Shown: positions 7,171 through 13,876, counted from the first letter of the stretch. The stretch: DNA of 16,528 nt from JBAXSK01 sp044358815 (GCA_044358815.1 JBIKNH010000087.1:1-16528), one strand, 5' to 3'. Numbers and translations: made by a program. The notes: a model not told the origin generated them from the letters alone.

Positions 7171-8235
7171 CAATGCTGCATTGTGGTCACGGTCTAATAC
7201 AGTACCGCAATGCAAACAGTGATGAGTACGCTCACTCAGTGTTTTGACAACTTGCTTACCGCAATTTGAGCAATTCTGACTCGTATAGTGAGGCGGGACT
7301 GCAACCGTGACCTTGCCAAACACCTTGCCAAAATATTCAACCCAATCTCGAAACATTGACCAGCTTGCATCACTGATCGACTTAGCTAATTTGTGATTTT
7401 TAACCATGTTCCGCACTTGCAAATCCTCATAGGCAATCAGGTCGTTAGACCGAACTACGCACCTTGCTGTTTTTACTGCAAAGTCTTTACGCTGCCTTGA
7501 TACTTGCAAATGTTTTCTGGCTAACCGCTTAATTGCTTTACGACGATTAGCCGATCCCTTTTTACGCTTAGAAACTTTACGCTGCAACTTTTTCAGTTGA
7601 CGCTCTGATTTTCTAAGATATCTAGGATTCTCAACAACTTGACCATTACTATCGGTATAGAAATGATTCAGCCCCACATCTAAACCAATTGTGTTTTTTG
7701 ATGGTGCTATCTCTTCTCTACGGTCAACATCTACACAGAACTGAGAATAGTAACCATCAGCCCGTTTTACTAGCCTGACTCGTTTTATTTGCTTAATCTG
7801 GTAGAAATTAAGGTCACGACTGCCAAGTAATTTGAGCTTACCTATCTCAAAGCCATCGGTCAAAGTTAAGTATTTCCGATCCTCAGATAGTTTCCATCCT
7901 GATTGTTTATATTCAACCGAATGTCCACGTTTTTTAAATCTTGGAAACCCTTTCTTGCCCGATACTTTCTTTTTGCAGTTGTCAAGGAATCTAGATATGG
8001 CTGACCATGCTCGTTCGGCACTGGCTTGTCTGGCTGTTGAGTTTAGTTTTTTTGCAAAATCAAACTCTTTAGCTAAGACGGCACAATGCTTATTAAGGTC
8101 ATATTTATCGCTATCCTTGACATCCATCCAGAGCCTCAAAGCTTTATTCCGCACAAACAGGGCAGTACGAATCGCCTCGTCAATGAGGTCGTACTGTGCT
8201 GTTTTGCCTTTTAGTTTTGCTTCGAGGACTAGCAT
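7060..8235 (-). CDS. tnpB: TnpB, RNA-guided endonuclease of IS200/IS605 group
   Basis: This 391-residue protein is complete. The N-terminal half carries the OrfB helix-turn-helix/wedge region, including ARQASAERAWSAISRFLDN and GFPRFKKRG (96-104). The RuvC-like nuclease is intact: Asp186 in IGLDVGLNHF, Glu270 in IAYEDLQV and Asp350 in LDRDHNAALNI. The zinc-binding module has CSNC (322-325) and CLHC (340-343). TnpB is a programmable nuclease guided by an RNA from its own 3' region; it helps retain the element by cutting the vacated site. All catalytic residues are present, so the protein is likely functional. An extended -10 motif lies about 25 bases upstream. The gene is on the same strand as the downstream hydrophobic remnant and ABC ATPase, so read-through into them is possible. 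Confidence 0.93.
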   Translation of the reverse strand: MLVLEAKLKGKTAQYDLIDEAIRTALFVRNKALRLWMDVKDSDKYDLNKHCAVLAKEFDFAKKLNSTARQASAERAWSAISRFLDNCKKKVSGKKGFPRFKKRGHSVEYKQSGWKLSEDRKYLTLTDGFEIGKLKLLGSRDLNFYQIKQIKRVRLVKRADGYYSQFCVDVDRREEIAPSKNTIGLDVGLNHFYTDSNGQVVENPRYLRKSERQLKKLQRKVSKRKKGSANRRKAIKRLARKHLQVSRQRKDFAVKTARCVVRSNDLIAYEDLQVRNMVKNHKLAKSISDASWSMFRDWVEYFGKVFGKVTVAVPPHYTSQNCSNCGKQVVKTLSERTHHCLHCGTVLDRDHNAALNILAKGLNRVGHTQIRACGEFDLCQVDASLLGKLSR

Positions 8236-8259
8236 GGTTTGAGGTTTATTATGCTATAT

Positions 8260-8268
8260 ATTCTAGCA
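8260..8268 (-). promoter_or_regulatory. Extended -10 promoter candidate for tnpB
   Basis: On the minus strand the bases read TGCTAGAAT, an extended -10 match 24 bases before the tnpB ATG. It sits in the small palindrome TGCTA/TAGCA (8252-8268). No good -35 box is positioned with it. Confidence 0.35.
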
Positions 8269-8293
8269 CAAAATAGTACAATAATATAAAGCA

Positions 8294-8306
8294 GTCCTAG
8301 AAGGAC
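8294..8306. repeat. Left-end hairpin of the TnpB element
   Basis: GTCCT (8294-8298) and AGGAC (8302-8306) form a 5-bp stem with a 3-base loop, upstream of tnpB, where the left-end structure of an IS200/IS605 element is expected. Confidence 0.55.
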
Positions 8307-8314
8307 GGAGTTTT

Positions 8315-8515
8315 AAACCCAATTTCCCGATAACGGGAAATGCTGGCTTTACTCAAGCAATCGTGGATCAGCGCGGTATGACTAACACCATGATCACCTA
8401 ACCTTCATCAGACTCACTGCATGTGTTATCTTATCAAGCAGGACTGGGCAGGTCTACGGAAAATCTAACCACTCAAGATCAGCAGTCCCACTCCCATGGG
8501 TTTGTGTCGGCTTAG
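8315..8515 (+). pseudogene. Truncated curlin-repeat-like gene remnant with internal TAA
   Basis: Directly beside the element's left end, one plus-strand frame reads 28 residues (including GFTQAIVDQRGMTNTMIT), a TAA at 8399-8401, then 37 residues (including LHVLSYQAGLGRSTENLTTQ) and a TAG at 8513-8515. Both halves resemble the curlin-type pattern of alternating hydrophobic residues with Q-x-G-x-x-N and a closing Gln. The TAA falls where the pattern expects Gln, and one C-to-T change from CAA would create it. There is no start codon with a ribosome-binding site, and no matching 5' part on the other side of the element. I read this as the decayed 3' end of an amyloid-like repeat protein gene; family assignment is tentative. 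Confidence 0.42.
8323..8340. repeat. Perfect 7-bp inverted repeat next to the element
   Basis: TTTCCCG (8323-8329) and CGGGAAA (8334-8340) flank ATAA. It lies a few bases outside the presumed left end and overlaps the pseudogene frame, so it may be host sequence used as a target or part of the element's end. Confidence 0.45.
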
Positions 8516-8665
8516 TCTGCGTTAACCGACTGTGTATCTTTTATGGCGTATATGGCGTACACTCGGGGCATACATTTGCGACGTTTGTTTACAGTAGTTT
8601 TTTACAGTCATTTTTCACGGTAGTATTAAAAGTGCAAAACGGGGGACAATTCCCAAAAACTGCTT
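8516..8665. other. Intergenic region upstream of the PD-(D/E)XK gene
   Basis: These 150 bases contain the short tandem TTTATGGCGTA-TATGGCGTA (about 8539-8559) but no coding-like frame, clear promoter or ribosome-binding site. The downstream ATG at 8666 is preceded only by an A-rich tract. Confidence 0.3.
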
Positions 8666-9706
8666 ATGAGTAACATCTTCCTGTTGTCTCCAACCCTAAG
8701 CGCTAAGGACCGATTCACGGTCTCGTGGGCATACTGTTTAGATAATTTCCCCGAAATCGGTCAAGCAGTAGTCGATATGATTTTAGGGATGGGTCAACAG
8801 CCCTCGGATAAGCTGGTGGAGGTACTGGTTCAGCCAGACATTTATAGCTCGATCAGCCCGGATATTGTACTGGTCTGTCAAGGATGTAATATCATCTGCG
8901 AACACAAACTAGAAAGTGAACTAGAGAAGCCCCAAGTTCAAAGCTATATTGAGGCAGCATTGCAACATCCCAAGCCAACCTATGTTGCCCTCATCACCAA
9001 CACCCAATGCCCCCTTAGTCCTGATTTAGTAAGTAGCTCTGAAGGGGTTTATCTTTATCCTAAGGGAAATGCTGTTCCTTACTTTTGCTGGCAGGATGTG
9101 TATCCTCTGATTGCTCGGGTACAACACCGCCTTGCCCAAGAGTTTCTGGCTTACATGAACACCCTAGACATGAAGCCTTGGAATGAACCATTCTGGGGTG
9201 ATTTGTTCACTAATCCCATTACAGCGCGGTCATTTCGCCAACATTGGATTATGGTACAGGAAACCTTTGAGGTGATGGGGATCAATACAAAGCTGAGCGG
9301 TTATGCCTCTTTGGAGTTGGTGAATCCTTTGCCTTGGATACAGTTGCTGTACTTGTATGTGACTCGTTCGGTTCCCCATGACAATCTCTCGGTTACCAAG
9401 CCATTTTTAGCGGCTGCCCTCTGGGTCAAAGGTACAGAAACAGACAAACTGCGCTTATTTCGTGGACTCCATGAGGTAGTCACTCCCTCTGCCAATGGAG
9501 AAACTGACCCTGGTTTTACCATTGAGGTGCGGTCCAGTATGAGTGAGAGTTTTTGGGCGGTTAAGGGGGCATCCCGTCCCAAGTTGGCAGCTAGCTATTA
9601 TGCGTCACTAGAGGATGTTGTTTCTATTGACGAAACGCTCATGCGCCAAAATTTACTGCACTTTGCTCGCAGTGTCTTTGATCATGCTAAGCGTTTTGGT
9701 GTGTAA
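8666..9706 (+). CDS. PD-(D/E)XK nuclease-like protein (RecB-type motifs)
   Basis: This 346-residue protein has, within its first 100 residues, the order of motifs seen in RecB-like PD-(D/E)XK nucleases. Glu30 lies in a helix (FPEIGQAVVDMIL), Asp66 in SPDIVLV, Glu79-x-Lys81 in IICEHKLES and Gln90-x-x-x-Tyr94 in QVQSYIEAA. The strand ending ICEHK is the usual catalytic strand. A strand (TYVALITNT) and a helical, Trp-rich C-terminal half (about 140-346) follow, perhaps a substrate or partner domain. Stand-alone proteins like this occur in accessory and defence regions, but no methylase, helicase or toxin/antitoxin gene is adjacent. The ATG lacks a ribosome-binding site; no better start is evident. 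Nuclease fold is a motif-based inference; specific role unknown. Confidence 0.65.
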   Translation: MSNIFLLSPTLSAKDRFTVSWAYCLDNFPEIGQAVVDMILGMGQQPSDKLVEVLVQPDIYSSISPDIVLVCQGCNIICEHKLESELEKPQVQSYIEAALQHPKPTYVALITNTQCPLSPDLVSSSEGVYLYPKGNAVPYFCWQDVYPLIARVQHRLAQEFLAYMNTLDMKPWNEPFWGDLFTNPITARSFRQHWIMVQETFEVMGINTKLSGYASLELVNPLPWIQLLYLYVTRSVPHDNLSVTKPFLAAALWVKGTETDKLRLFRGLHEVVTPSANGETDPGFTIEVRSSMSESFWAVKGASRPKLAASYYASLEDVVSIDETLMRQNLLHFARSVFDHAKRFGV

Positions 9707-9757
9707 CTTTCACTTTTATTAAGTGCCCATTTGTCCTACAGTCTGGCGGTTTGGCAC

Positions 9758-9780
9758 AAAAAAGGGGACTGAAAGTCCCC
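9758..9780 (-). terminator. Rho-independent terminator for the small exported protein gene
   Basis: GGGGACT (9764-9770) and AGTCCCC (9774-9780) form a perfect 7-bp stem with a 3-base loop. Read on the minus strand it is followed by six T (9763-9758), 53 bases beyond the stop of the 9833-10321 gene. It would also form a stem at the end of the plus-strand PD-(D/E)XK transcript, though without a U-tract on that side. Confidence 0.85.
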
Positions 9781-9832
9781 CTGTGTAACTAGCAAATCTG
9801 TTATTTAGTTAGATTTATTTAGTTAAATTGAC

Positions 9833-10321
9833 TTAGCCACCAGCAGCAACCACAGCATTGGGAATCAGAGTCCGCAGGGCACTCTCCAACTGGGCAAAGG
9901 CTGAAGAACTAGCCCGCAGATCTTGAATACTAATGCCATTAAAGGCAGCCTCATTAACCAAGTTATTAAATGCAGCGGCTACAGCGTCGAGGTTATCTAG
10001 GGATGGGGCGTTCTGATAATTCAGCCAAGCATTTAGTACTTGCTGACCCTGCGTCCCAAAGCCTATTCCAGACATTTCGGCAACTAAACTAGAGTTCTCA
10101 GGGTTCAGAATCGCACTAATCGTTGCTATGGCTCCGGCGGAAACAGGATCACTAGGGGGCGGGGCAATGGAGCTAGTAGTGGTGGGGTTGATGGTGCTAC
10201 TGGGGGACTGAATCACTGGCACTGGTCCGGCAAATACCGGAGCAGCAAGACAGCCAGCGGCTCCACTTACCGCCAAGGGAACTAGGCTGGTTGAGAATAA
10301 CTTAGAGAATAACTTACGCAT
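9833..10321 (-). CDS. Small exported protein of unknown function
   Basis: This 162-residue protein starts with a signal peptide: basic MRKLFSKLF, hydrophobic to about residue 30, likely cleaved at PVFA/GP (28-33). A Cys at residue 24 (AAGC) is a poor lipobox match because position -3 is Ala. Next comes a Pro/Ser/Thr-rich segment (34-60), then a mostly helical Ala/Asn-rich region (about 62-162) with NPENSSLVAEMSGIG, GQQVLNAWLNYQNAPSLDNLDAVAAAFN and LRASSSAFAQLESALRTLIP. I do not recognise a family. The start is secure: AGGAG (10330-10334) lies 8 bases upstream. A strong terminator ends the transcript, so it is a monocistronic gene, with an unusual inverted/direct repeat cluster about 90 bases upstream. 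Confidence 0.75.
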   Translation of the reverse strand: MRKLFSKLFSTSLVPLAVSGAAGCLAAPVFAGPVPVIQSPSSTINPTTTSSIAPPPSDPVSAGAIATISAILNPENSSLVAEMSGIGFGTQGQQVLNAWLNYQNAPSLDNLDAVAAAFNNLVNEAAFNGISIQDLRASSSAFAQLESALRTLIPNAVVAAGG

Positions 10322-10406
10322 TGATTTGGCTCCTAAGCATTGGCTTTTGCTTATGACTGATGCAGTTGATATGTGCTTTGTTATGGGAAATCTTGGCTAA
10401 TTGGGT

Positions 10407-10456
10407 GCAGTTTGATCTTTACAAGAATTAACTAATCAAATGACTAATCAAACTGC
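10407..10456. promoter_or_regulatory. 10-bp inverted repeat enclosing a tandem decamer, possible operator
   Basis: GCAGTTTGAT (10407-10416) is perfectly repeated in inverted orientation as ATCAAACTGC (10447-10456). Inside and overlapping it, ACTAATCAAA occurs twice (10431-10440 and 10443-10452) with a 12-base period. The block lies 86-135 bases upstream of the minus-strand exported protein gene, a sensible place for regulator binding. The rest of the 308-base gap (10322-10629) shows only the hairpin at 10578-10621. Confidence 0.45.
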
Positions 10457-10577
10457 ATAGGAATTTGTAGTTGCGTAGTTTGTGGTTTCGAGGCGCAACA
10501 TTTACAAACTGACCACCTAAAGTACCACCACATTACAGGCTCACTATTTGTAGTGTAGCTAATCTGTACAGATGACA

Positions 10578-10621
10578 AGGGTTGAGAGCAGAAAAAATCA
10601 CCAATTTCTGTTCCCAACCCT
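10578..10621 (-). terminator. Stem-loop after the beta-barrel gene
   Basis: AGGGTTG (10578-10584) pairs with CAACCCT (10615-10621), and CAGAAA (10589-10594) pairs with TTTCTG (10605-10610), with a symmetric 4x4 internal loop between. It starts 8 bases after the stop at 10630. No U-tract follows on the minus strand, so it may protect the mRNA 3' end rather than terminate on its own. Confidence 0.5.
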
Positions 10622-10629
10622 CTAAGTTA

Positions 10630-11985
10630 TTATCTAGTTGTCGGTAGATAATTGAAACCATAGGTCACGCCCAAAATCAGTTGGGAACCAGAACGCCCCG
10701 CATTAGCTACATCGGAATAAATCGCCGTCAAGTACAACGGCATAGTTTTAACAGGTAGATAGGACACACCAAAATTTAGTCCTTGCCCCGACCAACCAGT
10801 ACTGACACCTAGGTTAGGGGCAACTTGCAATCCCAGTCCGCCAAACACTCCCGGACCAGTGCCATTAGTATCATTGCGATAACTGCCGCCCCCCATACCG
10901 CCGGTAATGGAGATGAGCATGGGGTTATCACTGTTTTTAGGATCAAGGGCTTGATTCCACGTCACAGCACCATAGAGTGTTGAAGGTTGTCCACCAGCAT
11001 CACTGCCGTAAGCGGCAAAACCACTCCAGCCCACTGCGGCAGACACCTGTTCTCCATTAGCACCTTGGTATAGGTTCCGGTGCAGCTTCAGATCGAAAGT
11101 ACCATTAGAGGCGAACCGACGAATGCTAGTGATATTGAAAACCCCTTCTAGCGCAATAAATCTATAGGGATCGCCGATACCTGTACCCATTGCAATGCTG
11201 CCGTCAATGGAGTCCCGTGCTTTACCAGCGGTGGAACCAAATAAACCAATAAACGAGTCCCCAGTACCCATCCCCGTACCGGAGGGAATCCCTGCCGATA
11301 AACTGGGGTTATATTTAGGTTGTCTGAGGGCATAGGGAATCCGAGGCACTAAATCCTTTTCTGCTACTGGAACTGGTTGTTTTTTGGGAGTAGACGGGGT
11401 AGCGCTAGGGTTAGTGACCGTAGGGGTAGAGGCAGGAGTAGTGGGTTGAGTTGGCGTGGTTTGTACGTTGGTTTGGGTGCGGGTCTGACCACTGCCGTTA
11501 ATGCGAGTGTTTTGGGTATTGGTTTGGGTGGTTTGGGCGATCTTAGGATTATTTGCAGTATTTGGTTGGGTGTTTGCCTTGCGACTAACAGGAAGAGGCT
11601 TAGTTTGGAGGGGCTTGGTTTGCGGTCTAGTGGCTTTAGGGGCAGCTACTGGACGGGCAGCCTCACTGTTATTCGGACTGATCACAGCCTTAGGCTCATT
11701 GGTAACCCTAGCAGTACTGGCAGCGTTAGAAGCAACATTGGAAGTGACAGGAGCAACGGAACTGTTACTCCAAACCAAGGCACTGGACTCAATGGTTTCA
11801 ACAGTAGTATTTACTTTAGTTTGAGCAAGGGCTGGTAGCAGATTCATAAAAGTACCAGTCACCAATGCCAAGGCTACTGACGATAATGACAGGGGAGACA
11901 GTAAACCGGATCGGGATTTTGACAAAGTTTTTGATAAGTATCTAGTCATGTTGATGTCCATAGTTGACTGAAGTTGACTGATCAT
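10630..11985 (-). CDS. Exported protein with T/N/Q/P-rich linker and beta-barrel-like C-terminal domain
   Basis: The frame is 451 residues from the ATG at 11985. In-frame ATGs at 11961 and 11949 are alternatives, and the 11949 start (MTRYLSKTLSKSRSGLL) gives the most typical signal peptide. No strong ribosome-binding site decides between them. The leader runs to about LLPALA/QT (residues 49-56). Residues about 60-200 are a low-complexity Thr/Asn/Gln/Pro/Ala linker. From about 215 the chain alternates short aromatic/hydrophobic strands with Gly/Asn/Ser turns (GSIAMGTGIGDPYRFIALEG, AVGWSGFAAYGSDAGG, LYLTAIYSDVA, LILGVTYGFNYLP), as in outer-membrane beta-barrels. I recognise no named family. Likely location: outer membrane, linker in periplasm. 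The gene is monocistronic, followed by a stem-loop. Confidence 0.7.
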   Translation of the reverse strand: MISQLQSTMDINMTRYLSKTLSKSRSGLLSPLSLSSVALALVTGTFMNLLPALAQTKVNTTVETIESSALVWSNSSVAPVTSNVASNAASTARVTNEPKAVISPNNSEAARPVAAPKATRPQTKPLQTKPLPVSRKANTQPNTANNPKIAQTTQTNTQNTRINGSGQTRTQTNVQTTPTQPTTPASTPTVTNPSATPSTPKKQPVPVAEKDLVPRIPYALRQPKYNPSLSAGIPSGTGMGTGDSFIGLFGSTAGKARDSIDGSIAMGTGIGDPYRFIALEGVFNITSIRRFASNGTFDLKLHRNLYQGANGEQVSAAVGWSGFAAYGSDAGGQPSTLYGAVTWNQALDPKNSDNPMLISITGGMGGGSYRNDTNGTGPGVFGGLGLQVAPNLGVSTGWSGQGLNFGVSYLPVKTMPLYLTAIYSDVANAGRSGSQLILGVTYGFNYLPTTR

Positions 11986-12472
11986 TTGCTTTACTGGTAC
12001 ACACAGGCTGCTGCCCTAGGAATGATTACCCCAGAAACTCCAATTAGCAATTGTTTGAGGACTGTCACTAATTGCTGCAACAAGCAAGACCTGATCGTTT
12101 ATGTCGGTTTAATTTTGGTGAGTATTTTGGATTTAGAGGTTGTTACCGATTGATGTGGGCATTAGGACGTAAGTTGCAGCTTTCGTTACAGCGTCACTTG
12201 CAGTTTTCAAGGTATGCAGCGTTTAAATCCTATTCTCTCTGATATTTACGATCATCACCATTGCACAAAATACTTAGTTACATCTATTAGTTACACCAGA
12301 TTCAATTAAATAATTAAACTGCCTGATTAAACCAACTGCACTAAGTTTTAGAGTAGCTCATCAGGGATAAGGCACACTGACAATTCAAACTAATAATTCA
12401 GAATAGGAGTAGGTTACTCTTGCATCACTTTCCTAGGGAGCAGAATTTCCAGAACATTAGGTATTTCGGGAT
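11986..12472. other. Divergent intergenic region before tilS
   Basis: This 487-base gap lies between two divergent genes and must hold both promoters. An imperfect direct repeat is visible: TTGCAGCTTTC (12174-12184) and TTGCAGTTTTC (12198-12208), 24 bases apart. The part next to tilS (12290-12410) is AT-rich. I see no RNA gene and no reading frame longer than about 30 codons with coding character. Confidence 0.35.
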
Positions 12473-13519
12473 ATGAATCCTTTTAAAGCAGTACGGATCA
12501 AAGTTAATCAGGCTTTACGCCAATATCCCACGCTGTTACCGCCCCAAACTGGTCTTTTGCTGGCAATTTCTGGCGGGCAGGATTCCTTGTGTTTACTGGA
12601 AGTTTTGCGTACTTTACAGCCGAAATGGGGTTGGCGGTTGTTGGTGGCTCACTGTAATCACCGCTGGCGTGACGATGCTGACCTTAATGCCGATCATGTA
12701 GTGCAGTTGTGTCAAAGGTGGCAAATTCCCAGCTTAATTTTGACTCAGCCCGATGATATTCCCAAAACTGAAGCAGGAGCGCGACAGTGGCGCTATAGTG
12801 CCCTCACTGCATTAGCCCAAAACGAAACCAGTAACCGTATTGTCACGGGACATACCCTAACGGATCGGGCGGAAACGCTGCTGTTTAATCTCTGTCGGGG
12901 CAGTGGAGCCGCTGGTTTGTCGGCTCTGGGGTGGCAGCGGGATTTAACCCCAGACATTAAATTAGTTCGCCCTTTATTACACGTACATCGGGACGAAACC
13001 CTAGCCGTGTGTCAACAAAGAAATCTCCCTATCTGGGAAGATAGCACCAATCACGATGTACATTACCGCCGTAATCGCCTCCGCCATGAGGTAATGCCTT
13101 ATTTGACGACGCACTTTAATCCTCAGTTAGAAAATGCTTTGAGTAACCTCGCTGAAATTCTGACCGCTGAATCTGACTACCTTGAAACCCAAGCCCAGGC
13201 ATTTTGGACATATCCTGATCAGTTCCGTATTGCCACCAGTGAGAATAATCCTGCCCTAGACCGCCATGCCCTCAATCACTATCCCTTAGCCCTACAGCGG
13301 CGGATTATTCGGCACTTCTTACAGCACAATCTTGGTACTATGCCCACCTTCGAGCAAATCCAGCAAGTTCATGGACTAATCAACGCCCCTCACGGCAGCC
13401 GGACTGCACCCATTCACCAAAATATCAGTGTGACAGTGTCCCAAAATTGGCTGATCCTGCAAATACCGCCAAAATGCCACCAAAATATTGCCAAAACAGC
13501 TAACTTATGGGATGTTTAG
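12473..13519 (+). CDS. tilS: tRNA(Ile)-lysidine synthase TilS
   Basis: TilS uses ATP and lysine to convert C34 of the CAU-anticodon tRNA-Ile to lysidine, so that it reads AUA as Ile instead of AUG; it acts in the cytoplasm and is usually essential. The 348-residue protein has the PP-loop SGGQDS at 33-38. It continues with the conserved VAHCNHRWR (59-67) and the family core GHTLTDRAETLLFNLCRGSGAAGL (about 126-149), then RPLL and the EDSTNHDVHYRRNRLRHEVMPYL block (about 189-211). A helical segment (about 217-320) corresponds to the substrate-binding domain. It is shorter than the 430-residue E. coli enzyme, lacking most of the C-terminal domain, as is usual in cyanobacteria. The ATG at 12473 has no strong ribosome-binding site. 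Confidence 0.93.
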   Translation: MNPFKAVRIKVNQALRQYPTLLPPQTGLLLAISGGQDSLCLLEVLRTLQPKWGWRLLVAHCNHRWRDDADLNADHVVQLCQRWQIPSLILTQPDDIPKTEAGARQWRYSALTALAQNETSNRIVTGHTLTDRAETLLFNLCRGSGAAGLSALGWQRDLTPDIKLVRPLLHVHRDETLAVCQQRNLPIWEDSTNHDVHYRRNRLRHEVMPYLTTHFNPQLENALSNLAEILTAESDYLETQAQAFWTYPDQFRIATSENNPALDRHALNHYPLALQRRIIRHFLQHNLGTMPTFEQIQQVHGLINAPHGSRTAPIHQNISVTVSQNWLILQIPPKCHQNIAKTANLWDV

Positions 13520-13583
13520 TTACCTCAAAGCATAATCTTGGCAACGCGATCTCGGCAATGAGTCCGTCAAAATTAAGTCAAAT

Positions 13584-13638
13584 CGAGACATAGACCGAGA
13601 CATAAAAAACAAGACATAGGCAAGACACAGACCAGAGC
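13584..13638. repeat. Degenerate AGACATA direct repeats downstream of tilS
   Basis: CGAGACATAGAC, CGAGACATAAAAAA, CAAGACATAGGC and AAGACACAGACC follow one another from 13584. They form roughly 12-14-base units sharing AGACA(T/C)A. The array lies between tilS and psaM and is purine-rich on the plus strand. I do not recognise it as a named repeat. Confidence 0.4.
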
Positions 13639-13761
13639 CAGAAAACATCTAAGACTCCGGCATTCTGGACATCAAGTTTTAAGTTACTGTAACGGATCGC
13701 AATTTTCCTTGACGAGAGGATAGCGTTAGGCTCAAAATACCCATGTATATTTGCATTTATC

Positions 13762-13767
13762 AAGGAG
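13762..13767 (+). promoter_or_regulatory. Ribosome-binding site of psaM
   Basis: AAGGAG lies 10 bases before the ATG at 13778 and supports translation of this very short gene. A TTGACG (13709-13714) upstream could be a -35 box, but no convincing -10 is found at the right distance. Confidence 0.6.
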
Positions 13768-13777
13768 TTTTTAGATC

Positions 13778-13876
13778 ATGGCTTTGACAGAAACCCAAGT
13801 CCTCACCGCTATTGTTTTTGCTTTATTCCCTGGTATTTTAGCTTTGTTGCTTGGCTCTGCCCTATACAATGCCTAA
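13778..13876 (+). CDS. psaM: Photosystem I reaction centre subunit XII (PsaM)
   Basis: A 32-residue protein from ATG to TAA, preceded by AAGGAG. It opens MALTETQV, matching the MAL(S/T)DTQ start of cyanobacterial PsaM, and is otherwise one transmembrane helix (about residues 8-29, with ALFPGILALLLG corresponding to the family's ALLPAFLAFRL). PsaM is a single-helix subunit of the thylakoid photosystem I complex, near the interface between monomers in trimers. Length is normal (about 31 residues). The C-terminus GSALYNA differs from the usual RLSTELYK: the conserved Arg, Glu and terminal Lys are absent, although the LY pair is kept. The neighbours tilS and the bitopic protein are not photosystem genes. 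Other small photosystem or cytochrome b6f subunits fit worse at the N-terminus. Confidence 0.82.
   Translation: MALTETQVLTAIVFALFPGILALLLGSALYNA

Larger units (their letters stand above)
7021..8311 (-). mobile_element. TnpB-only IS200/IS605-group (IS1341-like) element
   Basis: One tnpB gene is flanked by subterminal hairpins rather than terminal inverted repeats. The right-end hairpin is CCCCG (7029-7033) with CGGGG (7046-7050), extended by CG/CG with a bulged A at 7045, immediately after the tnpB stop. The left-end hairpin is GTCCT (8294-8298) with AGGAC (8302-8306). Ends are placed at the TTGACACTCC side (about 7021) and at GGAGTTTTAAAC (about 8307-8317), but the exact cleavage positions are uncertain by several bases. 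No Y1 tyrosine transposase (tnpA) is present, so movement would depend on a TnpA supplied elsewhere. Confidence 0.75.

Noticed and set aside
7832..8242. 136-codon plus-strand frame antisense to tnpB
   Set aside because: It is the mirror of the conserved TnpB N-terminal region and lacks any coding signature.
8315..8660. Left flank as the 5' half of the hydrophobic gene
   Set aside because: All minus-strand frames here meet stops quickly and none is hydrophobic, so it does not continue the 6857-7021 frame.
11377..11838. Two long plus-strand frames opposite the exported barrel gene
   Set aside because: They arise from the low-complexity T/N/Q/P linker read backwards, giving Gly/Leu/Val/Arg-rich artefacts.
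12153..12242. 29-residue frame in the gap before tilS
   Set aside because: Too short, with no ribosome-binding site and no recognisable family; it contains the local direct repeat.
13578..13763. 61-codon minus-strand frame between tilS and psaM
   Set aside because: It runs through the AGACATA repeats, has no ribosome-binding site and overlaps the expected psaM promoter.
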